From JAGOEF01 sp964511665 (lineage in GTDB: Bacteria > Bacteroidota > Bacteroidia > Bacteroidales > ML635J-15), in NCBI GenBank assembly GCA_964511665.1, contig CAZEHA010000031.1, forward strand, positions 1-40,873: a stretch of DNA of 40,873 bases, given 5' to 3'. The notes beneath the pieces were generated by a model. That model saw only the letters and a program-made list of their open reading frames with translations. It had not been told where the DNA came from and did no database searches. The translations under genes and the position numbers were made by a program. This document shows positions 9,766-18,815 of this stretch, in pieces. The stretch's first letter is position 1, and each line of letters begins with the position of its first letter.

Positions 9766-10515
9766 ATGAAGTTTATTGCGATAATTCCGGCACGCTACGG
9801 CAGCAAACGTTTTCCGGGAAAACCCCTGGCGGTGATTAACGGGAAGATAATGGTGCAACGTGTGTATGAACAGGCTGCCAAGGTGTTCGAAAGGGTGTAT
9901 GTGGCTACCGAAGACAAGCGCATTCTTGATGCAGTGTCGCGTTTTGGCGGCAATGTGGTGATGACTTCGAAAAAGCATCGCAGTGGCACCGACCGCTGTG
10001 CCGAAGCACTGCAAATTATTCAGCAACAAACCGGCGAAACCTACGATATTGTGGTAAATATTCAGGGCGACGAACCCTTTATTCAACCCGAGCAATTAAA
10101 AGAAATCAGAAAATGCTTCAAAACAGCTTCGGTACAAATTGCCACTTTGATAAAACCGGTTAACAATCGCGACGACTTGTTGAATCCGAGCAAACCCAAA
10201 GTGGTTATCAATCAGAAAAACGAAGCGGTGTATTTCAGCAGGTCGCCCATTCCGTATCTGCAGGGGGCCAAGCCGGCACAATGGATTACAGGGCATCAGT
10301 ACTACAAACACATAGGGCTGTATGCCTATCGAAGCGATATTCTCGAAAAAATAACCCGGCTTAAACCTTCTCCGCTCGAAATGGCCGAATCGCTCGAGCA
10401 ACTCAGGTGGATAGAAAACGGATATAAAATTAAAGTAGCCTTTACCGAGCACGAAAGTGTTTCGGTTGACACACCCAAAGATTTAGAAAAAATTAAACAA
10501 ATTGGACTTATCTGA
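9766..10515 (+). CDS. kdsB: 3-deoxy-manno-octulosonate cytidylyltransferase (CMP-Kdo synthetase)
   Basis: Activates Kdo with CTP to CMP-Kdo for the inner core of lipopolysaccharide, in the cytosol. The protein opens with IIPARYGSKRFPGKPL, the family nucleotide-binding loop, followed by VYVATEDKRI, HRSGTDRCAEA, VNIQGDEPFI, YFSRSPIPY and HIGLYAYR. From the ATG at 9766 it is 249 residues, the normal length. An upstream in-frame ATG at 9736 would add ten residues before the conserved first strand and is less likely. Its stop shares one base with the start of the next gene (TGATG), indicating translational coupling with the glycosyltransferase. Confidence 0.96.
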   Translation: MKFIAIIPARYGSKRFPGKPLAVINGKIMVQRVYEQAAKVFERVYVATEDKRILDAVSRFGGNVVMTSKKHRSGTDRCAEALQIIQQQTGETYDIVVNIQGDEPFIQPEQLKEIRKCFKTASVQIATLIKPVNNRDDLLNPSKPKVVINQKNEAVYFSRSPIPYLQGAKPAQWITGHQYYKHIGLYAYRSDILEKITRLKPSPLEMAESLEQLRWIENGYKIKVAFTEHESVSVDTPKDLEKIKQIGLI

Positions 10516-11639
10516 TGCTTATTGCCATAAATACACGCCTGGTTCTTAAAAACAAACTCGAAGGCATTGGCTGGTTTACCTACGAAACGGTGAGCCGTAT
10601 GGCACGCAATCATAGCGAGCACAGGTTTTTATTTATCTTCGACAGACCTGTTCACCCCGATTTCAAGTTTACCGATAACGTGGAAATTGTGGTTGCAGGG
10701 CCTCCTACACGCCACCCTGTGCTTTGGTATGTCTGGTTCGAGTGGGTAATCCCACGTATTCTTAAGAAATATAAAGCCGATTTGTTTATTTCGCCCGATG
10801 GCTACGCGTCGTTACGAGCAAAAGTACCAACCATTACGGTGATACACGACCTGAACTATGTTTATCACCCCGAATTTTTACCAAGCCTGGCTGCCCGGTA
10901 TTTCAATTATTTTATCCCCAAATTTGCAAAACGAGCCGTAAGAATAGGCACTGTTTCGGAATACTCAAAACGCGATATTGCTAAAACCTATGGCATCGAA
11001 GGCAACAACATCGACGTTTACTACAACGGATCGAACGATGCATACCGCCCATTGCCGGCAGACAGGCAGCAAGAAGTGCGAAACCAATACAGCGATGGCC
11101 GCAGCTATTTTATATTTGTGGGAGCACTCAGTCCACGCAAAAATGTACCCGGTTTGCTACGGGCTTACAATATATACCGCAAAAACGGAGGCAACAGCCT
11201 GCTACTCATAATTGGCGATGCCATGCACAAAACCGAAGAAATAGACCGATGCATGCAACAAATGCAATATGCCGGCGATGTACGTTTTCCCGGAAGGCTC
11301 AGTGTTGATGTATTGAGTAGCGTGATGGCTTCGGCACAAGCGCTGGTAATGGTTCCTTTTTTCGAAGGTTTCGGCATACCGCTGGTTGAAGCCATGTATT
11401 GCGACGTGCCTATTGTGTGCAGCAACACTACCTCGCTGCCCGAAGTGGTAGGCGATGCAGCCCTGATGAGTAAGCCCGACGATTATGACACAATTGCATT
11501 GCACATGTCGAAAATTGAATCGGACCAAGGCTTGAGAAATGCCCTTATTGAAAAAGGGCGTATTCAACGCAGCGTTTTTTCGTGGGAAAAATCGGCAGAG
11601 AGGCTATGGACGTCGGTTGAAAAAGCATTGAAGCTCTAA
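10515..11639 (+). CDS. GT-B family glycosyltransferase (GT4-like)
   Basis: A 374-residue cytosolic or membrane-associated transferase that moves a sugar from a nucleotide donor. The C-terminal half has the GT4 pattern: FVGALSPRKN, a GRLS turn, then EGFGIPLVE, which gives the E-x7-E donor-binding motif, followed by SLPEVVGDAAL. The N-terminal half includes IHDLNYVYHPEF and TVSEYSKRDI, typical of mannosyl- and rhamnosyltransferases of this group. Donor and acceptor cannot be read from sequence. The one-base overlap with kdsB suggests work on lipopolysaccharide or another envelope glycan. Confidence 0.9.
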   Translation: MLIAINTRLVLKNKLEGIGWFTYETVSRMARNHSEHRFLFIFDRPVHPDFKFTDNVEIVVAGPPTRHPVLWYVWFEWVIPRILKKYKADLFISPDGYASLRAKVPTITVIHDLNYVYHPEFLPSLAARYFNYFIPKFAKRAVRIGTVSEYSKRDIAKTYGIEGNNIDVYYNGSNDAYRPLPADRQQEVRNQYSDGRSYFIFVGALSPRKNVPGLLRAYNIYRKNGGNSLLLIIGDAMHKTEEIDRCMQQMQYAGDVRFPGRLSVDVLSSVMASAQALVMVPFFEGFGIPLVEAMYCDVPIVCSNTTSLPEVVGDAALMSKPDDYDTIALHMSKIESDQGLRNALIEKGRIQRSVFSWEKSAERLWTSVEKALKL

Positions 11640-11641
11640 GA

Positions 11642-12241
11642 ATGTTGTTGCCATTTAAAAATCGGGGATTAACCGAAGCCGGCTGCGATGAGGCCGGACG
11701 AGGATGCCTGGCCGGTCCGGTGTTTGCCGCTGCAGTAGTTTTGCCCGAAAATTTCGAAAACGAATTGCTCAACGACTCCAAAAAACTCAGCCATAAACAA
11801 CGTGTGCTTCTGCGCGAAACCATCGAGAACGAAGCCTTGAGCTTTGCCGTAGCTCAGGTGTCGAACCGGTGCATCGACGAAATAAATATATTAAACGCAT
11901 CAATCGAAGCCATGCACCTGGCTCTGCAAAACCTGAAAATTCAGCCGCAGCACATTCTGGTTGATGGTAACCGATTCAAAAAATACTTCGACATTCCTCA
12001 CACGTGTGTGGTAAAAGGCGATGGAATATTTATGGCTATTGCTGCGGCCTCGGTGCTGGCAAAAACCTATCGCGACGATTTTATGGAGCAACTGCACGGG
12101 CAATTTCCGCAATACGGCTGGAACCGCAACAAAGGCTACCCAACCGCCGTTCACCGCAAGGCCATAGAAACTTATGGACCAACAGCCTGGCACCGCTTGA
12201 GTTTTAAACTGATTGAAACACAGTTGAAGTTGAAATTATAG
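11642..12241 (+). CDS. rnhB: Ribonuclease HII
   Basis: Cuts the RNA strand of RNA-DNA hybrids and single ribonucleotides in DNA. The 199 residues have the usual RNase HII length and the four acidic ligands: Asp16 and Glu17 in CDEAGRGCLAGP, Asp108 in LVDGNRF and Asp127 in KGDGIFMAIAAASVLAK. NDSKKLS and GYPTAVHRKAI are further family signatures. It starts two bases after the glycosyltransferase stop, so it is the last gene of the kdsB operon; the pairing is probably transcriptional convenience. Confidence 0.96.
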   Translation: MLLPFKNRGLTEAGCDEAGRGCLAGPVFAAAVVLPENFENELLNDSKKLSHKQRVLLRETIENEALSFAVAQVSNRCIDEINILNASIEAMHLALQNLKIQPQHILVDGNRFKKYFDIPHTCVVKGDGIFMAIAAASVLAKTYRDDFMEQLHGQFPQYGWNRNKGYPTAVHRKAIETYGPTAWHRLSFKLIETQLKLKL

Positions 12242-12276
12242 GATTGTATCTGTATTCGAAATTCGATTAATCTTAT

Positions 12277-12284
12277 TAAATTTG
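12277..12284 (+). promoter_or_regulatory. Bacteroidota -7 box upstream of the beta-barrel gene
   Basis: Reads TAAATTTG, a perfect TAnnTTTG box, 16 bases before the ATG at 12301. This gives the small outer membrane protein its own promoter after rnhB. No clear -33 TTTG at 19-21 bases is seen. Confidence 0.5.
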
Positions 12285-12300
12285 TTGCACAAATTACCTA

Positions 12301-12822
12301 ATGATGAAAAAATTACTATTACCTATTGCGTTGTTGTGTTTCATGGTGTTACATGTTTCTGAAGCAAAAGCACAATTCTCGGTTGATGCCGCATTCGGTA
12401 TGTATAAGTCGTTTGCCAAAGACAGCGATGGGGTTTTTGGGATAAACCTTGCTGCTAAGTATCAGCTTTCAGACAATCTTAGGGCAGGTATTGGTTTTGG
12501 TTATTATTCAAAATCGACCACCGTGTTCAACATCAAAGTTCGTTCGTTTGTAATGCCCATTGCTGCCAACATCGAATACATTTTATTCGACGATGGCTTT
12601 GCTCCATATGTGGGCATCGATGCCGGGGTATATAGTTTTGGGGCTACTTCGTCGGGAAGCACCAATTCAAATGCATATTTGGGTGTGGCGCCCATTGTGG
12701 GAGTCGATTTACCTCTCAACGATATGTTGTTTGTTACCGGAAACCTGAAATATCATTTTCTGCCAAAAGAAAATCTAAAAGATGGTTTTGGCTTCAATAT
12801 TGGTCTTTCGATACGACTATAG
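12301..12822 (+). CDS. Small outer membrane beta-barrel protein
   Basis: 173 residues with a signal peptide (KLLLPIALLCFMVL, cleavage likely after AKAQ near residue 25). The mature part is made of alternating amphipathic strands such as NLRAGIGFGYYSKS and FAPYVGIDAGVYSFG, ending in NIGLSIRL with the aromatic/hydrophobic end typical of barrels. This fits an eight-stranded OmpA/OmpX-like porin-type barrel of the size common in Bacteroidota. No peptidoglycan-binding OmpA domain follows. ATG codons lie at 12301 and 12304, and either may start translation. Specific function unknown. Confidence 0.8.
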   Translation: MMKKLLLPIALLCFMVLHVSEAKAQFSVDAAFGMYKSFAKDSDGVFGINLAAKYQLSDNLRAGIGFGYYSKSTTVFNIKVRSFVMPIAANIEYILFDDGFAPYVGIDAGVYSFGATSSGSTNSNAYLGVAPIVGVDLPLNDMLFVTGNLKYHFLPKENLKDGFGFNIGLSIRL

Positions 12823-12840
12823 CAATATTGTAGTATTTTT

Positions 12841-13632
12841 TTACAAATTGTCGTAAGCAATCATTAAGCTACGGCGTTGTTCGTGTTTGGGTGGTCCGTC
12901 TTTCTCATACAAGGGTTTTTCCCAGCTTCCATAGGTTGGATTCGGAATAATAATGTAACGCGTACCAAACAAGTCTGATAAAGAATCAACGGCATCTTTT
13001 GCAAAATTGCTGCTCCGGTTGTCGAAGTCGTTGCTGAAATCACCAAGGTTATCGCCAACAAACAGAATAACAGAATAATGCTGCGAAATGCTGTCGCGAC
13101 GCATCTTTTTATCGCTGGTAGTGCTTTTCAGAAAATAGTTTTCGGCTTGTATTTCCGGGAATTTCAGTTTCCTCATGTTGTTTATTGTCCATTGTAATTC
13201 GCCGGTCATACGGTTCGACACATAAAAAACTTCCACTCCTTTATCGATGGCATATTGAATAAACCCAATGGCTCCGGGCAGTGCTGTAGCCGCTTCTTTT
13301 TTGCTCCATTCTTCCCACAGTTCAGGGCTGAATTCCCGGTGATTTATGCTCATTTCTGCCATAAAAGGCGAGTTGTCGAGCAAGGTTTCGTCGATGTCGA
13401 GGATGATAGCTTTGGGTAACGAGCAGGTATCGGCTGCCAGATTTACCTCGAGAGCTGTTCTTGCCAAATTGAATGCCTGATGCGAGCAGGCTTGCATCTC
13501 GCCCGAAAGCTGATACCACAATACTGCCTGATGTAAATAGTCGCCTGCGTGGTTTTCGTTATGTTGACAAGGTTTCTGACACGAAAAGAGAGTGGCAGCT
13601 GCAATGCAAAATACAATAAGTCTTTGTTTCAT
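12841..13632 (-). CDS. 5'-nucleotidase, lipoprotein e(P4) family (HAD acid phosphatase)
   Basis: 263 residues. The N-terminus has a lipobox ending LFSC (Cys18), so it is a lipoprotein on the outer face of the inner membrane or in the outer membrane. The HAD motif I is DIDETLLDNSPF (Asp79, Asp81); motif II may be in VSNRMTGE, and the acidic motif III is GDNLGDFSND. In Haemophilus, e(P4) dephosphorylates NMN and other nucleotides for uptake; the same role here is inferred. It starts 33 bases after the ald stop and is probably cotranscribed. Confidence 0.9.
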   Translation of the reverse strand: MKQRLIVFCIAAATLFSCQKPCQHNENHAGDYLHQAVLWYQLSGEMQACSHQAFNLARTALEVNLAADTCSLPKAIILDIDETLLDNSPFMAEMSINHREFSPELWEEWSKKEAATALPGAIGFIQYAIDKGVEVFYVSNRMTGELQWTINNMRKLKFPEIQAENYFLKSTTSDKKMRRDSISQHYSVILFVGDNLGDFSNDFDNRSSNFAKDAVDSLSDLFGTRYIIIPNPTYGSWEKPLYEKDGPPKHEQRRSLMIAYDNL

Positions 13633-13665
13633 TTCTATAGATGTTTAAATTTTTATTGAACTTGA

Positions 13666-14883
13666 TTACATGGCTGCCAGCAGCAAATCGATGTCGCGCG
13701 AAAACATACCCAATTTTTTTCCGATAGGCTCGTGGGTTAAAATACCATTGAAAATATACACACCATTGCGCATTCCCGGAAACGATTTCAAAAAACGGTT
13801 TACCGACCCCGAAGTGTGAAATTCGATGAGCTTGGGTGCTAAAATATTACTAAGTGCATACGATGCAGTGCGTGCCACCCTCGATGGGATGTTGGGAACA
13901 CAATAGTGAATAACACCATGCTTTTTAAATACCGGATTTTTATGATTGGTAAGTTTACTCGACTCGAAACAGCCGCCCTGGTCGATACTAATATCGATTA
14001 TCACCGAGTTCTTTTTCATTTTCATTACCATTTCTTCGGTAACCAGCATCATGTTCATGTCGTTGGTTATACGCATAGCGCCAATAGCAACATCTGCCGT
14101 GCGCAATGCATGTTCAAGCACCGATGGCTGTATTGTACTGGTAAACACCTGATGCCCGAGTTGTTGCTGCATGCGGTCGAGGCGGTACACCGAATGATCG
14201 AATACTTTCACATTGGCTCCCAGACCAATAGCTGTAATGGCTGCATAAGTGCCTGCTGTGCCTGCACCCAGTATAACAACTTCAGATGGAGAAACACCGG
14301 TAATTCCACCCAACATTTCGCCTTTCCCTTTGTGTACATTGCTTAAATATTCAGAAGCAATAAGTATCGATGATCTACCTGCTATTTCACTCATCGAACG
14401 CACCAGAGGGTATCGTCCGTAGCGATCCTGTACCAACTCGAAAGCAATGGCGGTATTCTTTTTTTTCATCATAGTGTGAAAATACTCATCGGGTTGGTTG
14501 CTGGCATGAAGCGAGCTGATAATCATTTGCTTTCCGCGAAGCATATTTACTTCATCAAGCGTTAGAGGTGCCACTTTCATTACCACATCGCAGTTGAACA
14601 CCTGTTCTTTTTCGTTGCTGATAAGAGCTCCCCGGTTGGCATAGGATGTATTCGTGAAATTGGCATTTTTTCCGGCATCGCTGCCAATAATAATTTCGAA
14701 CCCATTATTCACCAATTGTTCAACGGCCAGCGGAGCCAAAGGAATTCTTCCTTCGAGACCTAAATCATCGGCCGGAATACCCAATGTGAACTTTTTGTCG
14801 GCGGTTTGTACCTCGAGCATCTCTTCCTGTGGCATAAGCCCAACGTGACTGAGTATTTGATGAGGACGATCGTGTGATGACAT
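13666..14883 (-). CDS. ald: Alanine dehydrogenase (long Bacteroidota form)
   Basis: Reversibly deaminates L-alanine to pyruvate and ammonia with NAD. Recognised by GRIPLAPLAVEQLV (substrate region), VVMKVAPL, SSLHASNQ with the catalytic-type His, SMSEIAGR, and the Rossmann loop VVILGAGTAGTYAA with the acidic end of the next strand in VKVFDHS. It is 405 residues, longer than the ~370 of Bacillus Ald because of an N-terminal extension of about 30 residues. The sequence is divergent from Bacillus Ald, so a related opine/lysine dehydrogenase function cannot be fully excluded. The upstream region has a near-consensus TATTTTTA box. Confidence 0.85.
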   Translation of the reverse strand: MSSHDRPHQILSHVGLMPQEEMLEVQTADKKFTLGIPADDLGLEGRIPLAPLAVEQLVNNGFEIIIGSDAGKNANFTNTSYANRGALISNEKEQVFNCDVVMKVAPLTLDEVNMLRGKQMIISSLHASNQPDEYFHTMMKKKNTAIAFELVQDRYGRYPLVRSMSEIAGRSSILIASEYLSNVHKGKGEMLGGITGVSPSEVVILGAGTAGTYAAITAIGLGANVKVFDHSVYRLDRMQQQLGHQVFTSTIQPSVLEHALRTADVAIGAMRITNDMNMMLVTEEMVMKMKKNSVIIDISIDQGGCFESSKLTNHKNPVFKKHGVIHYCVPNIPSRVARTASYALSNILAPKLIEFHTSGSVNRFLKSFPGMRNGVYIFNGILTHEPIGKKLGMFSRDIDLLLAAM

Positions 14884-14989
14884 AAGCGTGTGTTTTTATA
14901 TGTCATAAAAATACATTAAAAACAGCAATATTCTAAAAATAATTTTCTACAACAGCAGAATAAGAAATGACTGTAAGGCGAAGCACAAG

Positions 14990-17119
14990 CTATTCGGCCA
15001 GTTCGAAATCGACCTGTTTTTTCGAAATGTTAACCTTAATTACCACTACTTTTACCTTGTCGCCCAGTACAAATTTGCGTTTACTGCTTTTTCCGGTAAT
15101 ACAGTAGTTGTCTTCGTCGAAAAAATAAAGGTCGTCGAGTAATGTCTTTATATGAACCAAACCCTCGCACTTGTTTTCGATAAGTTCAACAAAAAAACCC
15201 CAGTCGGTTACTCCCGATATTACGCCTTCAAAAGCTTGCCCCAGCTTATCGCTGAGGAATTCGGCCTGTTTATATTTTGTTGAGGCTCTTTCGGCCTGCG
15301 TTGCACGCTGCTCCATGTCGCTACTGTGCTTACACAGCCATTCGTAATTGTCGCCCGCCGGCATTGAGGTTTTGGTAAGATGCCACTGCAACATACGGTG
15401 CACCATCATGTCGGGGTAGCGACGTATGGGCGAGGTAAAATGGGTATAATGCTTAAAAGCCAGGCCATAATGCCCAATATTCTCGATGCTGTATTCGGCT
15501 TTAGCCATCGACCGTATGGCCAAACTTTCGATAACGTTCTGTTCGGGTTTACCCTGAACTTTGGCAATGAGGCTATTGAGCGATTTCGACAATTTGCGAC
15601 TGTTGTCGGCTTCAATGCTATAGCCGAATTTTTTAACAAAACCCGAAAAATTGCCAATCTTCTCGGGATTGGGTTCATCGTGTACACGATATACTGCTGT
15701 TTTTCCCGATTTCGCCAATAGCTCGGCTACTTTGCGGTTGGCCAGCAGCATGAACTCCTCAACCAGATGATTGCTTTCTTTCGTTGTTTTAAAATATACG
15801 CCTATGGGTTTCCCTTTTTCGTCGAGTTTAAATTTTACCTCGGTCGATTCAAAATTAAAGGCTCCGTTGCGAAAGCGTTGTTCCCTGAGTTTTGTTGCCA
15901 GCTCGTGTACCGTTAGTATTTCGGTACATAAGTCGCCCTCACCGCTTTCAATTATTTGTTGCACCTCTTCGTAATTGAATCGCCGTTTGCTGTTGATTAC
16001 AGTTTTACCGTACCATTCAGCCAGAATTTCGGCTTTTTCATTCATCTCAAATACGGCCGAGAAACACAGCTTGTCTACATTAGGCTGCAGTGAACACACT
16101 TCGTTCGAAATTTTTTCGGGAAGCATTGGCACCACCCTGTCCACCAGATACACCGAAGTAGCCCTGTCGCGGGCTTCTTCTTCGAGAATACTTCCCGGTT
16201 GAATATAGTGGGTAACATCGGCTATGTGAACTCCCAGTTCGTAGTTCCCGTTACCTAGTTTTGTAAACGAAATGGCATCGTCGAAGTCTTTGGCGTCTTC
16301 GGGGTCGATGGTAAAGCACAGCTCATTTCTCATGTCGCGCCGCTTGCTTATTTCGGCATTGGCAATTGTACCGCTTATTGTATCGGCTTCCTGTAGCACG
16401 TCTTTGCTAAATTCGTATGGCAATCCAAATTCTACCATAATGGCATGCATTTCGGTTTCGTTGTCGCCGGGTCTTCCTAATATTCTAATCACTTCGCCTG
16501 TAGGGTTTTTACTTTTCGGCGACCATTCGGTGATGCTAACAATAACCTTGTCGCCCGACTTTGCTCCGTGTAGATTGGCAATCGGGATGAAAATATCGTA
16601 GGGTATTCTTAAATCGTCGGGCATGAAGAAAGCAAATTGCCGTGTGCGTTCAACTATGCCTGCAAACTGTGTGCGGGCTCTTTTTATTATCTGAATAACC
16701 TCTCCTTCAATTTGCTTGCTCTTGCGCGATGCATAGGTTTGCACTTTCACCGTATCGCCATGCAGGGCATTGTGAAGGTTTTTCGGCGAAATAAAAACAG
16801 GTTCGCTAATATCGGCACTTATTACATGGGCATAGCCACGACGCGATACATCTACATTTCCGGTGATATACACCAATTGACTTACAAATCGAAACTTGCC
16901 TTTATACAATTCATTTATTATGTTCGATGCTTGCAAATCGGCTAATATCAGTCGGATTTGTTCGCGCTGATTGGGTTCGCTTATTTTAAGAATCCCCGCA
17001 ATTTGTTTGTAGTTATACAGTTTTTGTGGATTCTTCGAAAATATATGTAAAATTTTGTCGGATAATATTTTTGATAAATCTTTGTTGATTAGATTGTTTT
17101 TTTTACTTTTGTTCTTCAT
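14990..17119 (-). CDS. rnr: Ribonuclease R
   Basis: A 3'-to-5' exoribonuclease that degrades structured RNA. Domains in order: a winged-helix N-terminus (about 20-75), two cold-shock-type OB folds (about 80-220), the RNB catalytic core (about 245-570) and a C-terminal S1 domain (about 620-705). The RNB core carries DPEDAKDFDDAIS, with its cluster of Mg-binding Asp residues, and HYTHFTSPIRRYPD near the end. 709 residues is a normal length. The lysine-rich start follows an ATG at 17119. It is divergent from the lipoprotein gene at 17215. Confidence 0.97.
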   Translation of the reverse strand: MKNKSKKNNLINKDLSKILSDKILHIFSKNPQKLYNYKQIAGILKISEPNQREQIRLILADLQASNIINELYKGKFRFVSQLVYITGNVDVSRRGYAHVISADISEPVFISPKNLHNALHGDTVKVQTYASRKSKQIEGEVIQIIKRARTQFAGIVERTRQFAFFMPDDLRIPYDIFIPIANLHGAKSGDKVIVSITEWSPKSKNPTGEVIRILGRPGDNETEMHAIMVEFGLPYEFSKDVLQEADTISGTIANAEISKRRDMRNELCFTIDPEDAKDFDDAISFTKLGNGNYELGVHIADVTHYIQPGSILEEEARDRATSVYLVDRVVPMLPEKISNEVCSLQPNVDKLCFSAVFEMNEKAEILAEWYGKTVINSKRRFNYEEVQQIIESGEGDLCTEILTVHELATKLREQRFRNGAFNFESTEVKFKLDEKGKPIGVYFKTTKESNHLVEEFMLLANRKVAELLAKSGKTAVYRVHDEPNPEKIGNFSGFVKKFGYSIEADNSRKLSKSLNSLIAKVQGKPEQNVIESLAIRSMAKAEYSIENIGHYGLAFKHYTHFTSPIRRYPDMMVHRMLQWHLTKTSMPAGDNYEWLCKHSSDMEQRATQAERASTKYKQAEFLSDKLGQAFEGVISGVTDWGFFVELIENKCEGLVHIKTLLDDLYFFDEDNYCITGKSSKRKFVLGDKVKVVVIKVNISKKQVDFELAE

Positions 17120-17214
17120 CGTTTTGGCATTAAAATTGTAAATTCGAAATTGTATTTCAAAAAAAAGATATTATAAACTTAAACAAACCAATTACAAACG
17201 TAAACAATTAGATT

Positions 17215-17808
17215 ATGAAAACAACTACAATTATTAAAACATTTGCCGTGGTTGCCATTATTGGAACTACTTTGGTTTTCACAGGCTGCAAAGGTAAAAA
17301 GAAAGCTTCCGAAAATCCCGGGAAAGGTGCCAAAGAAGTGGTAATCCCCTGCAAAAACGAAGGCAGATCTGATAAGGACTTTTTCAGAGCCGATAATTCT
17401 TCTACTTCGCAGGACATGAGCCTCTCGCGCGAAAAAGCCCTTACTTTGGCAAAACAGCGTTTGGCAAGTCTTATCAATACCAAAATTAAGTCGGTTACCG
17501 ACCGTTATGTAAACGAAACCGAAGTAGGTAAAAACTCCGATTTCGAGCAGAAATTCGAAAACCTGACCCGCGAAGTTGTGAATCAAACTTTAAGCGACAT
17601 TGCCATCATTTGCGAAAAAACATTCCAGGAAGCCGATGGTAAATACACTACCTACATTGCCATCGAAGTTAACAAAGATGCGCTGTTGAACGGTGTGAAC
17701 AACAAACTTACCAAAGACGAAAAGCTTCGCGTTGATTATGATAAGATGAAATACGAAAAAATCTTCAACGAAGAAATGGAAAAACTCGAAAAAGAAGGAG
17801 GCTACTAG
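17215..17808 (+). CDS. LPP20-like lipoprotein of unknown function
   Basis: 197 residues. The signal peptide ends in a lipobox VFTGC (Cys25), followed by a lysine-rich stretch, which predicts a lipid-anchored envelope protein. The body contains SREKALTLAKQRLASLI, a long charged helix, and then a strand-turn-strand DGKYTTYIAIEV. This helix-then-YVAIEV layout recalls LPP20/TraT-like small lipoproteins; the match is by eye only. Acidic and lysine-rich at the C-terminus. A strong terminator follows 25 bases after the stop. Function not known. Confidence 0.75.
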   Translation: MKTTTIIKTFAVVAIIGTTLVFTGCKGKKKASENPGKGAKEVVIPCKNEGRSDKDFFRADNSSTSQDMSLSREKALTLAKQRLASLINTKIKSVTDRYVNETEVGKNSDFEQKFENLTREVVNQTLSDIAIICEKTFQEADGKYTTYIAIEVNKDALLNGVNNKLTKDEKLRVDYDKMKYEKIFNEEMEKLEKEGGY

Positions 17809-17833
17809 TAGCTGTGTCAATACAAATGAGAAA

Positions 17834-17861
17834 GGCTGCCGCATAAACGGCGGCCTTTTTT
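17834..17861 (+). terminator. Intrinsic terminator after the LPP20-like lipoprotein gene
   Basis: GGCTGCCG pairs with CGGCGGCC (one G-U pair) around a six-base loop, followed by six T. A-T pairs extend the stem at its base. It lies between convergent genes and works mainly on the plus strand. Confidence 0.85.
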
Positions 17862-17870
17862 GTTGCTTTT

Positions 17871-18803
17871 CTAACGGGTTTTGGTAGTATTTTCATTGTG
17901 CAAAGCAGCAGTTTCTCTTATTTTGCTTAAGCCTGTGCGATGCATCGGGCTATTGAAAAACTGCTCATCGAACTCCGTCTCACTCATCTGTTCGAGTTGC
18001 TTATAACTGAGCCGGGTAACAAAGGGAATCAACGAGAACAATTGTACTTCTGTTGAATTTTCGTTTTGGTTATACGGGCATACTTGCTGGCAAATATCGC
18101 ATCCAAACCACTGATTATCCATTCGCGACACAATTTCGGGAGGGATGCTGCTCTTGTTTTCGATGCTGTGATACGAAATGCAGCGTGTAGCATCGAGCCA
18201 TTTACCATTCAAGGCTCCGGTGGGGCAGGCGGTGATGCAGCGGTTGCAGTTGTTGCACGAGCCGTTTGTAGGTTCGGTATGTTCGGCATCGATGTCGATG
18301 ACTATTTCGCAGAGAAATAGATATGAACCAAATCTGGGATGTATAATGCAGGTGTTTTTCCCAATAAACCCGATTCCCGACTTAGCAGCAAAATATCGTT
18401 CGGGTACCGGACCTGTATCAACAAACACCCTTCCACGTGTGCCGGGTACTGTTGCCTGTATGTATTCGAGCAATATTTCGGCCTTGTGTTTTAACGCTAT
18501 ATGATAATCGTTTACCTGAGCATACATCGAAATATTTGGATGATAGTGTGCCCCGGCAATACGATACGATGCAGCAAGGCTTATTACCGAACGGGCATTT
18601 TCGAAAACAAGTTGCATGTTCTCTCTCAATGGCTTATGCCGCTCAAGAAATTTCATGTCTGCATTACACTGTTTCTTAAGCCATTCATCGAAAATATTCT
18701 GTTGAAATGCATCGGCGCTGGCTGACGAAATACCGCAAGCATCAAAGCCCAGCTCAAGTGCTTTGTTACAAATTGATGATGTGCTCAGAATCGGTTGTTG
18801 CAC
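17871..18803 (-). CDS. queG: Epoxyqueuosine reductase
   Basis: Catalyses the last step of queuosine synthesis in tRNA, reducing epoxyqueuosine with cobalamin and two [4Fe-4S] clusters. Clear cluster motifs are CNNCNRCITACPTGAL and CDICQQVCPYNQNE. Other family marks are GFDACGIS, FLERHKPLRENM, RVFVDTGPVPER and GFIGKNTCIIHP. It is 310 residues, the short form without the extra C-terminal HEAT-like domain. The start is a GTG at 18803; there is no in-frame ATG before the conserved region, and an in-frame stop lies five codons upstream. That stop belongs to the preceding gene, so the two are probably cotranscribed. Confidence 0.95.
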   Translation of the reverse strand: MQQPILSTSSICNKALELGFDACGISSASADAFQQNIFDEWLKKQCNADMKFLERHKPLRENMQLVFENARSVISLAASYRIAGAHYHPNISMYAQVNDYHIALKHKAEILLEYIQATVPGTRGRVFVDTGPVPERYFAAKSGIGFIGKNTCIIHPRFGSYLFLCEIVIDIDAEHTEPTNGSCNNCNRCITACPTGALNGKWLDATRCISYHSIENKSSIPPEIVSRMDNQWFGCDICQQVCPYNQNENSTEVQLFSLIPFVTRLSYKQLEQMSETEFDEQFFNSPMHRTGLSKIRETAALHNENTTKTR

Positions 18804-18815
18804 AAAACAGTAGAC

